Assembly: GCF_018614095.1 (NCBI RefSeq)
Contig: NZ_JAGGOY010000112.1
Span: 2,123-66,122, forward strand
Source: Streptomyces sp. ISL-87
GTDB lineage: Bacteria; Actinomycetota; Actinomycetes; Streptomycetales; Streptomycetaceae
DNA: 64,000 nucleotides
Reading direction: 5' to 3'
The notes under the pieces were generated by a model. It saw nothing but the letters and a program-made list of their open reading frames with translations. It did no database searches and was not told the origin of the DNA. Position 1 is the first letter of the stretch. The number at the start of each line of letters is the position of its first letter. Of the stretch, positions 42,900 to 52,192 are shown piece by piece. Both the position numbers and the translations under genes were made by a program.

Positions 42900-45047
42900 A
42901 TGGAGCTCTCCCCCTCGGCACATGCCGATTCCTTTTGCCGCGACAGGCTTCCGCCCTTCCCTGTCTGGCCCGAACTCCACTTCGACCTGCCGGAGTTGGC
43001 CTATCCCGACCGGCTCAACTGCGCCCGGCGCCTACTCGACGACGCCGTCGAGCGCTGGGGCCCCGACCGCCCCTGTCTGCTGACCCCGACCGAGCGCTGG
43101 ACCTACGGCGAGCTACAGCAGCGCGCCAACCAGGTCGCCCAGGTGCTCACCGAGGACTTCGGCCTCCAACCCGGCAACCGCGTCCTGCTGCGCGGCCCCA
43201 ACAACCCCTGGCTCGTGGCCGCGTGGTTCGGCGTGCTCAAGGCCGGCGGCGTCGCCGTCACCACGATGCCGCTGCTGCGTGCCGCCGAACTCGCCGAACT
43301 GTGCGAGATCAGCCGGCCCGCCGTCGCCGTGTGCGATCACCGCTACGTCGAAGAGCTCGACGCGGCCGACGTCCCCACCCTCCCTGACCTGCCCGTTCTC
43401 CCGTACGGAGGCACCGGCGCCACCGATCTGACCGCGCGCTGCGCGAAGAAGGAGGGCCGGTTCGCCGCCGTCGAGACGGCCGCGGACGACGTGGCCCTGA
43501 TCGCCTTCACGTCCGGCACCACCGGCCGGCCCAAGGCGACCCTGCACTTCCACCGCGACGTCCTCGCCAACGCCGACACCTTCTCCCGGCACGTCCTCAA
43601 ACCGCGCCCCGACGACGTCTTCACCGGTACGCCGCCGCTCGCCTTCACCTTCGGCCTCGGCGGGCTGGTCGTCTTCCCCCTGTACGCGGGGGCCGCGACC
43701 CTGCTGATCGAGCAGGCGGCTCCACAGCAGCTCGCCGGCCTGGTCGCGGCGCACGGCGTCACCGTCCTGTTCACCGCCCCCACCGCCTACCGCGCGATCA
43801 TGGCTGCCGGGGCGGTAGGGCAGCTGGCCGGCCTGCGCCGCTGCGTGTCGGCCGGCGAACCACTGCCCGCCGCGGTGTGGGAGGAGTTCCACGCCGCCAC
43901 CGGCCTGCGCATCATCGACGGCATCGGTGCCACCGAGATGCTGCACGTCTTCATCTCCGCCGCCGACGAGGACATCCGGCCGGGCTCCACCGGCCGGCCC
44001 GTCCCCGGATACCGCGCCGCCGTGGTCGACGAGCACGGCGAGCCCGTGCCCGACGGTCAGCCTGGCCTGCTGGCCGTCACGGGACCCACCGGCTGCCGCT
44101 ATCTGTCCGACCCGCGCCAGGCGACGTACGTCAGGAACGGGTGGAACATCACCGGCGACACGTACATCCGCGATGCCGAGGGCTACTTCTGGTACGTGGC
44201 CCGCAGCGACGACATGATCGTCTCCTCCGGCTACAACATCGCGGGCCCCGAAGTCGAGAAGGCCCTCGCCGCGCACCCGTTCGTCGAGGAATGCGCTGTC
44301 GTGGGCGCCCCCGACGAGCGGCGCGGGATGCTCGTCAAGGCGTACGTCGTCCTGCGCGCCGGCATCCCGGCGGCCGAGGCCACCGTCCGCGAACTCCAGG
44401 CCCACGTCAAACAGGCCATCGCGCCGTACAAGTACCCGCGCGCCGTCGAGTTCGTCGCGGAACTCCCGCGTACCGCCAACGGCAAGCTCCAGCGCGGCGA
44501 ACTGCGCGACCGCGCGCACGCCTCCGCGTCACGCGACGGGGCGCTGGCCTCCGCGGCACCCGATGCCGGGTGCGCCGCCGGATGTCCCGAGGCGCTCGTC
44601 CCGCACCTGCCCAGCGTGGCCGTCGACGGCCGGGTCGAGTGGCCCGACACCGACGCGGCCGGCCACTACCACCACTCCACCGTCGTGCGCTGGGTCGAAG
44701 CGGCCGAGGCCGTGCTGCTGCGCCGCCTCGGGCTGTCCCACCTCTTCGGCAGCACGCCCCGCGTCCACTTCGAGGCCGACTACCGTGCCCGGCTCTGGTT
44801 CGGCGAGATCGTGCGCACCGAACTGAGGGTCACCAAGGTGGGCGCGAGCTCCCTGCACTACGCCTTCACCGTCCACGGTGAGGAGGGCGTGGAGGCCGCC
44901 ACCGGCCGCATGGTCGTCGCCCACTCGGCATCCCGCGCCACCGGCACTACCCCGTGGCCCGCCGAGGTGCGCGAGGTCCTCACCAAGGCGGGCCCGCAGG
45001 CCCCGGAACTGATCCCGAAAATCCCAGGAGGTACCCAGTGCGCGTAG
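42900..45047 (+). CDS. Aryl-CoA ligase fused to a hotdog thioesterase domain
   Basis: A 715-residue two-domain protein. Residues 1-540 are an AMP-forming CoA ligase of the benzoate/2-aminobenzoate type: A3 motif AFTSGTTGRPKATLHFHRD, A5 DGIGATEML, A7 ITGDTYIRD, and the catalytic Lys in ELPRTANGKLQRG. Residues 560-700 form a 4HBT thioesterase-like domain, RVEWPDTDAAGHYHHSTVVR with a candidate catalytic Asp. In this operon the ligase would make salicylyl-CoA and the thioesterase would release gentisate from gentisyl-CoA. Its stop overlaps the next start. ATG 42900 has GAGG upstream. Anthranilate or benzoate are alternative substrates. Confidence 0.88.
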   Translation: MELSPSAHADSFCRDRLPPFPVWPELHFDLPELAYPDRLNCARRLLDDAVERWGPDRPCLLTPTERWTYGELQQRANQVAQVLTEDFGLQPGNRVLLRGPNNPWLVAAWFGVLKAGGVAVTTMPLLRAAELAELCEISRPAVAVCDHRYVEELDAADVPTLPDLPVLPYGGTGATDLTARCAKKEGRFAAVETAADDVALIAFTSGTTGRPKATLHFHRDVLANADTFSRHVLKPRPDDVFTGTPPLAFTFGLGGLVVFPLYAGAATLLIEQAAPQQLAGLVAAHGVTVLFTAPTAYRAIMAAGAVGQLAGLRRCVSAGEPLPAAVWEEFHAATGLRIIDGIGATEMLHVFISAADEDIRPGSTGRPVPGYRAAVVDEHGEPVPDGQPGLLAVTGPTGCRYLSDPRQATYVRNGWNITGDTYIRDAEGYFWYVARSDDMIVSSGYNIAGPEVEKALAAHPFVEECAVVGAPDERRGMLVKAYVVLRAGIPAAEATVRELQAHVKQAIAPYKYPRAVEFVAELPRTANGKLQRGELRDRAHASASRDGALASAAPDAGCAAGCPEALVPHLPSVAVDGRVEWPDTDAAGHYHHSTVVRWVEAAEAVLLRRLGLSHLFGSTPRVHFEADYRARLWFGEIVRTELRVTKVGASSLHYAFTVHGEEGVEAATGRMVVAHSASRATGTTPWPAEVREVLTKAGPQAPELIPKIPGGTQCA

Positions 45048-47392
45048 CAGTCATCGGAGGAGGGCCGGGCGGCCTGTACTTCGCGGCCCTGGCCAAACAG
45101 CTCTCCCCGCACTGGGACATCACCGTGTGGGAGCGGAACGCCCCCGACGACACGTTCGGCTTCGGGGTCGTCTTCTCCGACGAGACCCTGGAGGGCATCG
45201 CGCAGGCCGACCCCGAGATCTACGCGGCCATGTCGGCGGAGTTCGCCCGCTGGAGCGACATCGACGTCCGCTACCGGGGCCGCACCCTCACCTCCGGCGG
45301 CCACGGCTTCGCCGCCCTCGGCCGTCGGCGGCTGCTCCAGATCCTCCAGGAGCGCTGCGCCGCCCTGGCGGTGGACGTCCGCTACCGCACCCAGGCCCCG
45401 CCCGCCGACCTGCTCGCCGCCGAATACGACCTGGTGGTGGCCGGCGACGGGGTGCGGTCGGCCACCCGCGCCGCCCACTCCGACACCTTCGGCCCCGACC
45501 TCGACGAGCGCTCCGGCCGCTACATGTGGCTCGGCACGGACAAGGTGTTCGAGGCGTTCACCTTCATCGTCGAGGAGCAGGACTTCGGCACGCTCCAGGT
45601 GCACGCCTACCCGTACGACGACACCCGCTCCACCTTCATCGTGGAGATGGAGGAGGACGCCTGGCGGCGCGCCGGCTTCGCGGAGTTCGCCGACCGCGAC
45701 CACCCGCCCGGCACCAGCGACGAGGACAGCATCCGGCGCTGCGAGGAGATCCTCGCCGGCCACCTGGACGGCCACCGGCTCATCCCCAACAATTCCAAGT
45801 GGCTCCGCTTCACGACGGTCCGCAACCGCACCTGGCGCCGCGCCAACGTGGTGCTCCTCGGGGACGCCGCCCACACCGCGCACTTCTCCATAGGCTCCGG
45901 CACCAAGCTCGCCATGGAGGACGCCCTCGCCCTCGCCGCCTGCCTGCACGAACACCCGGACGTGCCGGGCGCGCTGGCCGCCTACGAGGCCGAGCGCAGG
46001 CCGGTCGTGGAGTCCACCCAGCGGGCGGCGCAGGCGAGCCTCGAATGGTTCGAGAACATCGACCGGTACACCGGCCAGGACGCGCACCAGTTCGCCTTCA
46101 ACCTGCTGACCCGCAGCCGCCGCGTCACCTACGACAACCTGCGCGTGCGCGACGAGGAATTCACCACCGCGGTCAACACCGCGGTCACCACCTCCGTCAA
46201 CGCTGCCCTCAACACCGCGGTCAACTCCCTGGGCGACGCCTCTCCGGCCGTGCCCCCGATGTTCCGGACCTTCCGCCTCGGCGGACTGCTCCTGCGCAAC
46301 CGGGTCGTCGTACCGCCCACCGCCCTGGCCACCGCGGTCGAGGGAATCCCGGGCGACTTCGACCTCGTCCACCTCGCCACCCTGGCCCTCGGCGGCTCCG
46401 GCCTGGTGATCGCCGGGATGACCGCGGTCAGCGCCGACGGCCGGGCGGCCCCCGGGTGCCCCGGCCTCTGGACCGACGAGCAGGAGACCGCCTGGCGGCG
46501 CATCACCGGATTCGTGCACAGCCAGTCCGACACCTGTCTCGGCATCCAGCTCACCCACGCCGGCCGCCGGGCGGCCGCCGGGCCCCTGCTCGCCGCCTCC
46601 GCCCTGGCCTGGGACGAGTGGAGCGGGGTGCCGCGCGAGGCCACCCGAGCGGACATGGACACCGTCCTGCGGGACTTCGTCAGCGCGGCCGAACGCGCCG
46701 ACCGGGCGGGCTTCGACGCCCTGGAACTCCAGTACGGGCACGGGCATTTGCTGTCCGGGTTCCTCTCGCCGCTGACCAACCTGCGCACCGACGAGTACGG
46801 CGGAACCCTGGCCGGGCGCTTGCGCTTCCCGCTGGAAGTGCTGACCGCCGTCCGGACGGTGTGGCCCGCCGGGAAGGCGCTGGTGGTGCGGATCTCCGCC
46901 GCCGACTGGGCCGAGGGCGGCCTGAGCGAGGCCGACGCCGTCGGGATCGCCCGCGCCCTCGCCGCGGCGGGCGCCGACGCGATCGACGTCTCCACCGGCG
47001 AGGTCGTCGCCCACGAGCAGCCCCGACACGGCCGCAGCTACCAGACGCCCTACGCCGACCTGATCCGCAACGCCACCGCGATCCCCACCATCGCCGTCGG
47101 CGCGATCTCCACGTACGACGACGTGAACTCGATCATCCTGGCCGGCCGGGCCGACCTGTGCGCCGTAGGCCGTGCCCAGCTGCACGATCCCCTGTGGACC
47201 CTGCACGCGGCCGCCGCCCAGGGCTACCGCGGGCCGGCCGCGCCCTGGGCGCCCTCCTGGAAGGCGGGCAGCGGCCGTCCGCCCGCCGCCCGCACGGACA
47301 GGGTCCCGCCGCGCCTCGAACTCCTGCGGCAGCCCGCCGCACCGGTGCACCAGCGCTGGCGTCCGCGCGTCGCCGCCCCGGCCGCCCCTTGA
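45038..47392 (+). CDS. Bifunctional salicylyl-CoA 5-hydroxylase/oxidoreductase
   Basis: A 784-residue fusion. Residues 1-380 form an FAD monooxygenase: GGGPGGLYFAAL, the DG motif VVAGDGVRSATR, and LLGDAAHTAHFSIGSGTKLA. A short linker of repeated NTAV-like units follows (about 375-400). Residues 405-775 are an old-yellow-enzyme-like domain (LLLRNRVVVPPTA, QLTHAGRR, LSPLTNLRTDEYGG). This architecture is shared by salicylyl-CoA 5-hydroxylase and 2-aminobenzoyl-CoA monooxygenase/reductase. The gentisate genes downstream favour salicylyl-CoA to gentisyl-CoA. GTG 45038 follows AGGAGGT and overlaps the ligase stop. Confidence 0.9.
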   Translation: MRVAVIGGGPGGLYFAALAKQLSPHWDITVWERNAPDDTFGFGVVFSDETLEGIAQADPEIYAAMSAEFARWSDIDVRYRGRTLTSGGHGFAALGRRRLLQILQERCAALAVDVRYRTQAPPADLLAAEYDLVVAGDGVRSATRAAHSDTFGPDLDERSGRYMWLGTDKVFEAFTFIVEEQDFGTLQVHAYPYDDTRSTFIVEMEEDAWRRAGFAEFADRDHPPGTSDEDSIRRCEEILAGHLDGHRLIPNNSKWLRFTTVRNRTWRRANVVLLGDAAHTAHFSIGSGTKLAMEDALALAACLHEHPDVPGALAAYEAERRPVVESTQRAAQASLEWFENIDRYTGQDAHQFAFNLLTRSRRVTYDNLRVRDEEFTTAVNTAVTTSVNAALNTAVNSLGDASPAVPPMFRTFRLGGLLLRNRVVVPPTALATAVEGIPGDFDLVHLATLALGGSGLVIAGMTAVSADGRAAPGCPGLWTDEQETAWRRITGFVHSQSDTCLGIQLTHAGRRAAAGPLLAASALAWDEWSGVPREATRADMDTVLRDFVSAAERADRAGFDALELQYGHGHLLSGFLSPLTNLRTDEYGGTLAGRLRFPLEVLTAVRTVWPAGKALVVRISAADWAEGGLSEADAVGIARALAAAGADAIDVSTGEVVAHEQPRHGRSYQTPYADLIRNATAIPTIAVGAISTYDDVNSIILAGRADLCAVGRAQLHDPLWTLHAAAAQGYRGPAAPWAPSWKAGSGRPPAARTDRVPPRLELLRQPAAPVHQRWRPRVAAPAAP

Positions 47393-47409
47393 GAACCGGA
47401 GATCCCGAA

Positions 47410-48414
47410 ATGGACACCCTTCCCCGCTTCACGGCGGCGGCCGTCCAGGCCGCTCCCGTCTATCTCGACCCCGCCGCCACCGTCGACAAGGCCATCGCCC
47501 TGATCGCCGAGGCGGCCGGCAACGGCGCCGGACTCGTCGTCTTCCCCGAGGTGTTCGTCCCCGGCTACCCGTACTGGAACTGGACGATGAACCCGGTCCA
47601 GGGCTCCCCCTGGTTCGAGCGCCTCCACCGCGCCTCGGTCGACGTCCCCGGCCCGCACGTCGACGCCCTGCGCGCGGCGGCCCGCCAGTACGGGATCGTC
47701 CTCGTCATCGGCGTCAACGAGCGCGGTCCGAACAGCCTCGGCACGCTCTACAACACCCTGCTCACCATCGGACCCGACGGGGCCCTTCTGGGCGTGCACC
47801 GCAAACTGGTGCCCACCTGGGCCGAGAAGCTCACCTGGACAGGCGGCGACGGCAGCTCGCTGCGCGTCCACCAGACGCCCGTCGGCCCGCTCGGCGCCCT
47901 CGCCTGCGGGGAGAACACCAACACCCTGGCCCGCTTCGCCCTCCTCGCGCAGGGCGAACTCGTCCACGCCTCCTGCTACATCGCCCTGCCCGTCGCCCCG
48001 GCCGACTACGACATGGCCGACGCGATCGCCGTCCGGACCGCCGCCCACAGCTTCGAGGGCAAGGTCTTCTCCGTCGTCGCCTGCTCCACGGTCTCCCAGG
48101 AGATCACCGACACCCTGGCCGGGGACGACGAGGAACTGCGCGCGCTGTTCCAGCGGCCGCGCAGCGCCCTGTCCGGCATCTTCGGCCCGGACGGCCGCCC
48201 GGTCACCGAACCGCTCGTCGACGACGAGGGCATCGTGTACGGCGAGATCGACCTCGCGCGCTGCATCCAGCCCAAGCAGATGCACGACATCACCGGCCAC
48301 TACAACCGCTTCGACATCTTCCGCCTCGAAGTCGACAACCGCCCCCGCCCGCCGGTGACCTTCACCGCGCCCCTGGGCAGCCCGCTGACCGCCATTCCTG
48401 AGGAGGACGCATGA
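47410..48414 (+). CDS. Nitrilase
   Basis: A 334-residue enzyme of the nitrilase branch of the C-N hydrolase superfamily. The catalytic triad is Glu in VVFPEVFVPGYPYW, Lys in GVHRKLVPTWAEKL and Cys in LACGENTNTLARFALL. CGENTN and HASCYIALP are features of true nitrilases, which hydrolyse an organic nitrile to the carboxylate and ammonia, rather than of amidases. It sits inside the aromatic acid operon; its stop overlaps the start of the double cupin (ATGA). An aryl nitrile such as 2-hydroxybenzonitrile would feed the pathway, but this is inference. Confidence 0.92.
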   Translation: MDTLPRFTAAAVQAAPVYLDPAATVDKAIALIAEAAGNGAGLVVFPEVFVPGYPYWNWTMNPVQGSPWFERLHRASVDVPGPHVDALRAAARQYGIVLVIGVNERGPNSLGTLYNTLLTIGPDGALLGVHRKLVPTWAEKLTWTGGDGSSLRVHQTPVGPLGALACGENTNTLARFALLAQGELVHASCYIALPVAPADYDMADAIAVRTAAHSFEGKVFSVVACSTVSQEITDTLAGDDEELRALFQRPRSALSGIFGPDGRPVTEPLVDDEGIVYGEIDLARCIQPKQMHDITGHYNRFDIFRLEVDNRPRPPVTFTAPLGSPLTAIPEEDA

Positions 48415-49529
48415 CCATCGAGCAGGACGACACCGCCCTCGGCCGCGCCCGCGTGTCCGACACCCCCGAACTCACCGCGTACTACGGCGAACTGGCAGCC
48501 GTCGAGGCCGGCGCCCTGTGGACCGTGGCCAACGACATCGAGCCCTGGTACCCGCAGCCCAAGTCCGTTCCCGTGCTGTGGCGTTACCAGGAGCTGCGCC
48601 CCCTGGTCCACAAGGCCCTGGGCCTCGTCGAGGCCGACGACGCCGGACGCCGCGTCGTCATGCTCGTCAACCCCGGCCGCAAGGACGTCAGCGCCGCGGC
48701 CGGACTCCTCTACACCGGCCTGCAGATCATGGGCCCGGGGGAGGCCATGACCGCCCACCGCCACCAGGCCGCCGCCCTGCGGTTCGTCCACGAAGGCACC
48801 GGAGCCTGGACGATCGTCGACGGGCAGAAGCTCAAGGTCGGCCCGCGCGACTTCGCCATCACCCCGAACGGCACCTGGCACGAACACGGCAACGACGCCG
48901 ACGACGCGCCCGTCATCTGGCAGGACGGACTCGACATCCCCCTCGTCAACGCCCTGGACGCGGGCTTCTACGAGGTCCACCCCGAGCTGTACCAGACCCC
49001 CGGGAAGGTCATCAACTCCTCGGTGCTCACCTACGGCGCGAACCTGCTGCCGTACGGGTCGCAGAAGTGGACCCGGCCCTACTCGCCGCTGCTGGCCTTC
49101 CCGTGGGAGCCCACCTACGAGGCCCTGCTGGGTCTGGCCAAGGCCACGGAGGGCTCCCCGTACGACGGCGTGATCGCCGAGTACACCAACCCGGTCACCG
49201 GCGGCTCGGTGATGCCCACCATGGGCGCCCACATGCAGTTGCTCCGCCCCGGCCAGGCCACCCGCGCCCACCGCCACACCGGCTCGGTCATCTACACGGC
49301 CGCCAAGGGCCGCGGCGTCTCGGTGATCGCCGGACAGCGCTTCGCCTGGCAGGAGGGCGACGTCTTCTGCGTCCCGTCCTGGGCCTGGCACGAGCACCAC
49401 AACCTGGACCAGTCCGAGGACGCCTGCCTGTTCTCCTTCAACGACTTCCCCGTCATGCGCTCACTCGGCTTCCACCGCGAAGAGGCGTACCCCGACCACG
49501 GCGGCCACCAGCCCGTCATCACCGCCTGA
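48411..49529 (+). CDS. Gentisate 1,2-dioxygenase-like double cupin
   Basis: A 372-residue bicupin of the gentisate 1,2-dioxygenase family. The N-terminal cupin has the iron-binding HRH in MTAHRHQAAALRFVHEG, then TWHEHGN. The C-terminal cupin has RAHRHTGSVIY and SWAWHEHHNLD. It should cleave gentisate between C1 and C2 to maleylpyruvate using Fe(II) and O2. ATG 48411 overlaps the nitrilase stop. The next gene, an FAH-family hydrolase, can process the ring-cleavage product. 1-Hydroxy-2-naphthoate dioxygenase is a related alternative. Confidence 0.93.
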   Translation: MTIEQDDTALGRARVSDTPELTAYYGELAAVEAGALWTVANDIEPWYPQPKSVPVLWRYQELRPLVHKALGLVEADDAGRRVVMLVNPGRKDVSAAAGLLYTGLQIMGPGEAMTAHRHQAAALRFVHEGTGAWTIVDGQKLKVGPRDFAITPNGTWHEHGNDADDAPVIWQDGLDIPLVNALDAGFYEVHPELYQTPGKVINSSVLTYGANLLPYGSQKWTRPYSPLLAFPWEPTYEALLGLAKATEGSPYDGVIAEYTNPVTGGSVMPTMGAHMQLLRPGQATRAHRHTGSVIYTAAKGRGVSVIAGQRFAWQEGDVFCVPSWAWHEHHNLDQSEDACLFSFNDFPVMRSLGFHREEAYPDHGGHQPVITA

Positions 49530-49545
49530 GCCACCAGGAGCCCCC

Positions 49546-50448
49546 ATGAGACTGCTGACCTTCACCACCGCGGCCGACGGCGCCGCCGCACGGATCGGCG
49601 CCGAGACGGACGGGACCGTCCTCGACCTCGGCGCCCTCGCCGAGCACGCCGGCGTCCCGCTCCCGTACGACCTGCTCTCCTTCATCCAGGCCGGCCCCGC
49701 CGCCCTGCACACCGCGCGCCGCCTGCTCGACGGCGACCGGCCGGCCCACGCCGTGCACCGGCTGGAAGACGTCCGCCTGAGCGCTCCGCACCGCCCCGGC
49801 AAGATCATCGGCGTCGGGCTGAACTACGTGGAGCACGTGGAGGAGTCCAGCCGCAGCCTGGACACCGACAAGGACCTGCCCCCGCGCCCGGTGCTGTTCA
49901 GCAAGCCCGCCACCGCTGTGACCGGGCCGGGCGCGCCCATCCTGCACAACGCCGACCTCACCACCCAGCTGGACTGGGAGTGTGAACTCGCCGTCGTGAT
50001 CGGCCGCACCGCGTTCCGGGTGAGCGAGGAAGAGGCGTACGGGCACATCTTCGGCTTCAGCATCGTCAACGACATCAGCGCCCGCGACCAGCGGCGCTCC
50101 GGCCAGTGGTTCTTCTCCAAGGGCCAGGACTCGTACGCGCCCTTCGGCCCCGCGGTCGTCACCGCGGACGACATTCCGGACCCCATGGCCCTCGACCTCT
50201 CGCTGCGGGTCAACGGCGTCACCAAGCAGAAGTCGAACACCCGGCACATGCTCTTCCCCATCGCCCGTCTCATCGCCGACATCAGCTCCGGCGTGACCCT
50301 GGAGCCGGGCGACGTCATCGCGACGGGATCGCCCTCCGGGGTCGGCGCCGGCATGGTCCCGCCCGAGTTCCTCACGCCGGGCGACACGGTCGAGGCCACC
50401 GTCGAGCTGATCGGCACCCTGACCAACCCCGTCGTCGACGCCCGCTGA
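49546..50448 (+). CDS. Fumarylacetoacetate hydrolase-family protein
   Basis: A 300-residue FAH-family hydrolase. The core has GVGLNYVEHVEE, RPVLFSKPATAVTGPG, the metal-binding glutamates in LDWECELAVVIGR, FSIVNDISARDQRR, and the C-terminal GDVIATGSPSGVGAG. In this operon it most likely hydrolyses maleylpyruvate, or fumarylpyruvate after isomerisation, to pyruvate and a C4 diacid. No glutathione- or mycothiol-dependent isomerase lies nearby. The maleate isomerase gene downstream supports direct maleylpyruvate cleavage to maleate. It starts 16 bp after the dioxygenase stop, with AGGAG upstream. Confidence 0.9.
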   Translation: MRLLTFTTAADGAAARIGAETDGTVLDLGALAEHAGVPLPYDLLSFIQAGPAALHTARRLLDGDRPAHAVHRLEDVRLSAPHRPGKIIGVGLNYVEHVEESSRSLDTDKDLPPRPVLFSKPATAVTGPGAPILHNADLTTQLDWECELAVVIGRTAFRVSEEEAYGHIFGFSIVNDISARDQRRSGQWFFSKGQDSYAPFGPAVVTADDIPDPMALDLSLRVNGVTKQKSNTRHMLFPIARLIADISSGVTLEPGDVIATGSPSGVGAGMVPPEFLTPGDTVEATVELIGTLTNPVVDAR

Positions 50449-50473
50449 ACCCCTACGGAACCCAGGAGTACCC

Positions 50474-51235
50474 GTGTCGCCCCGCACCTACCGCATCGGC
50501 CAGATCGTGCCGAGCTCCAACGTCACCATGGAGACCGAGGTCCCCGCCATCCTCCGGGCCCGCGAGCGCGTCGCACCGGAAGAACGCTTCACCTTTCACT
50601 CCAGCCGGATGCGCATGACCCATGTGACCCCGGAGCAGCTCAAGGCAATGGACGCCGACTCCGACCGCTGCGCCGTGGAACTCTCCGACGCGCGGGTCGA
50701 CGTACTCGGCTACGCCTGCCTCGTCGCCATCATGAGCATGGGACTCGGCTACCACCGCACCTCGGAGGAACGGCTGCACCTGCGCACGGCGGAGAACGGC
50801 GCCGCCGCCCCCGTCGTCACCAGCGCCGGCGCCCTGGTCCACGGGCTCCAGACCATCGGCGCCAAGAAGATCGCACTGCTCGCCCCCTACATGCGGCCGC
50901 TCACCAGGACGGTGGTGGACTACCTCACCCACGAGGGCATCGAAGTCCTCGACTACCAGGCCCTGGAGATCCCGGACAACCTCGACGTGGCCGCCCACGA
51001 CCCGGCGAAGCTGCCCGGCCTCGCTCGAGCGCTGGAGTACGCGGACGCCGACGCGGTCGTGCTGTCGGCCTGTGTGCAGATGCCCTCGCTCGGCGCCATC
51101 GAGGAGGCCGAACAACTCCTGGGCAAGCCGGTGGTGTCCGCGGCAGTCTGCACCGCCCACCAGATGCTGCGCGCCCTGGACCTCCCGGCCGTGGCCCCCG
51201 GAGCCGGGCATCTGCTCTCTGGCGCCTATGCCTGA
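50474..51235 (+). CDS. Maleate cis-trans isomerase-like protein
   Basis: A 253-residue protein of the Asp/Glu racemase superfamily close to maleate isomerase and arylmalonate decarboxylase. The opening YRIGQIVPSSNVTMETEVPA is characteristic. Two cysteines in GYACLVAIM and LSACVQMPS fit the catalytic pair of maleate isomerase. It would convert maleate from maleylpyruvate cleavage to fumarate, ending the pathway in the TCA cycle. GTG 50474 follows AGGAG and lies 25 bp after the FAH gene. Other racemase-type activity is possible. Confidence 0.88.
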   Translation: MSPRTYRIGQIVPSSNVTMETEVPAILRARERVAPEERFTFHSSRMRMTHVTPEQLKAMDADSDRCAVELSDARVDVLGYACLVAIMSMGLGYHRTSEERLHLRTAENGAAAPVVTSAGALVHGLQTIGAKKIALLAPYMRPLTRTVVDYLTHEGIEVLDYQALEIPDNLDVAAHDPAKLPGLARALEYADADAVVLSACVQMPSLGAIEEAEQLLGKPVVSAAVCTAHQMLRALDLPAVAPGAGHLLSGAYA

Positions 51236-51262
51236 CCGGCAGACCCCTGAGGGGGGCTCGAT

Positions 51263-51296
51263 ATGATCGCAACCGCGTACAACGGAAGGCGATCAT
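51263..51296. promoter_or_regulatory. Inverted repeat overlapping the PaaX-type start
   Basis: ATGATCGC (51263-51270) and GCGATCAT (51289-51296) form perfect 8-bp arms with an 18-bp spacer. The left arm overlaps a -10-like TATGAT (51262-51267) and the right arm overlaps the PaaX ATG. The site is well placed for autorepression. Confidence 0.62.
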
Positions 51297-52134
51297 GTCG
51301 GACATCCCCCTCAGGCCCAGCTCGTTGATCAACACGGTCTACGGAGCGTTCCTGCGCCGCCTCGGCGGCTGGATCTCCATCGCGGACCTGATCACGCTGA
51401 TGGGAGAGCTGGATGTGGACGGCCCGGCGGTACGCTCGGCGATCTCGCGGCTCAAGAAGCGCGGCGTCCTCGAACCGGAGCGCCGGGACGCCACCGGGTA
51501 CCGCCTGAGCCCCGCCGTCCTGCCCGTCTTCGACGAGGGCGACCGCCGCATCTTCGCCAGCCTGGAACCGGCGGACCTGGCCGACGGCTGGGCCATGGCG
51601 GTGTTCTCCGTACCGGAGTCCGAACGCAACCAGCGCTACCAGCTGCGCACCCGGCTGACCTGGCTCGGCTTCGGCAACATCGCCCCGGGCGTGTGGCTGG
51701 CGCCGGGCCGGCTGCTGGAGGACGCGCGGACCATGCTCGTCCGGCTCGGCCTCAGCGACTACGTCCACCTGTTCGCCGCCGAGTACGCCGCCTTCAGCGA
51801 CCTGCCCGGCGTGGTGGGCTCGTGGTGGGACTTCCCGGCGATCCAGACGCAGTACGCGGCCTTCACGGACACCTACGCACCCGTGGCCGCGCGCCTGGCG
51901 GCCGGGGCCGAACCCGATCCCGCGGAGGCGTTCCGCCACTACGTGCCGCTGCTCACGCAGTGGCGCCGCCTCCCGTACCTCGACCCGGGGCTGCCCACCG
52001 AACTGCTCCCGGCGGACTGGAACGCGGTGGCGGCCCGCCAGGTCTTCCAGCAGCTCCACGCGCTCCTGCTCGACCCGAGCCTGCGACACGTCGGGGAGGT
52101 CACGGGGCTGCGGGATGTCGCGGACAATCCCTGA
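51295..52134 (+). CDS. PaaX-family transcriptional regulator
   Basis: A 279-residue PaaX-type repressor. The N-terminal winged helix is PSSLINTVYGAFLRRLGGWI with DGPAVRSAISRLKKRGVLEP; the C-terminal part has RYQLRTRLTWLGFGNIAPGVW and the long helical tail of the family. PaaX in E. coli responds to phenylacetyl-CoA, so this protein may sense an aryl-CoA such as salicylyl-CoA. It closes the aromatic operon 59 bp after the isomerase gene, with its own likely promoter and an inverted repeat over its start codon. Confidence 0.92.
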   Translation: MSDIPLRPSSLINTVYGAFLRRLGGWISIADLITLMGELDVDGPAVRSAISRLKKRGVLEPERRDATGYRLSPAVLPVFDEGDRRIFASLEPADLADGWAMAVFSVPESERNQRYQLRTRLTWLGFGNIAPGVWLAPGRLLEDARTMLVRLGLSDYVHLFAAEYAAFSDLPGVVGSWWDFPAIQTQYAAFTDTYAPVAARLAAGAEPDPAEAFRHYVPLLTQWRRLPYLDPGLPTELLPADWNAVAARQVFQQLHALLLDPSLRHVGEVTGLRDVADNP

Positions 52135-52192
52135 CGGCCGCCCCTGACGGCCGCCTCAACGACCGCACTGGCGGCATCGGGCCGCCGCTCCG

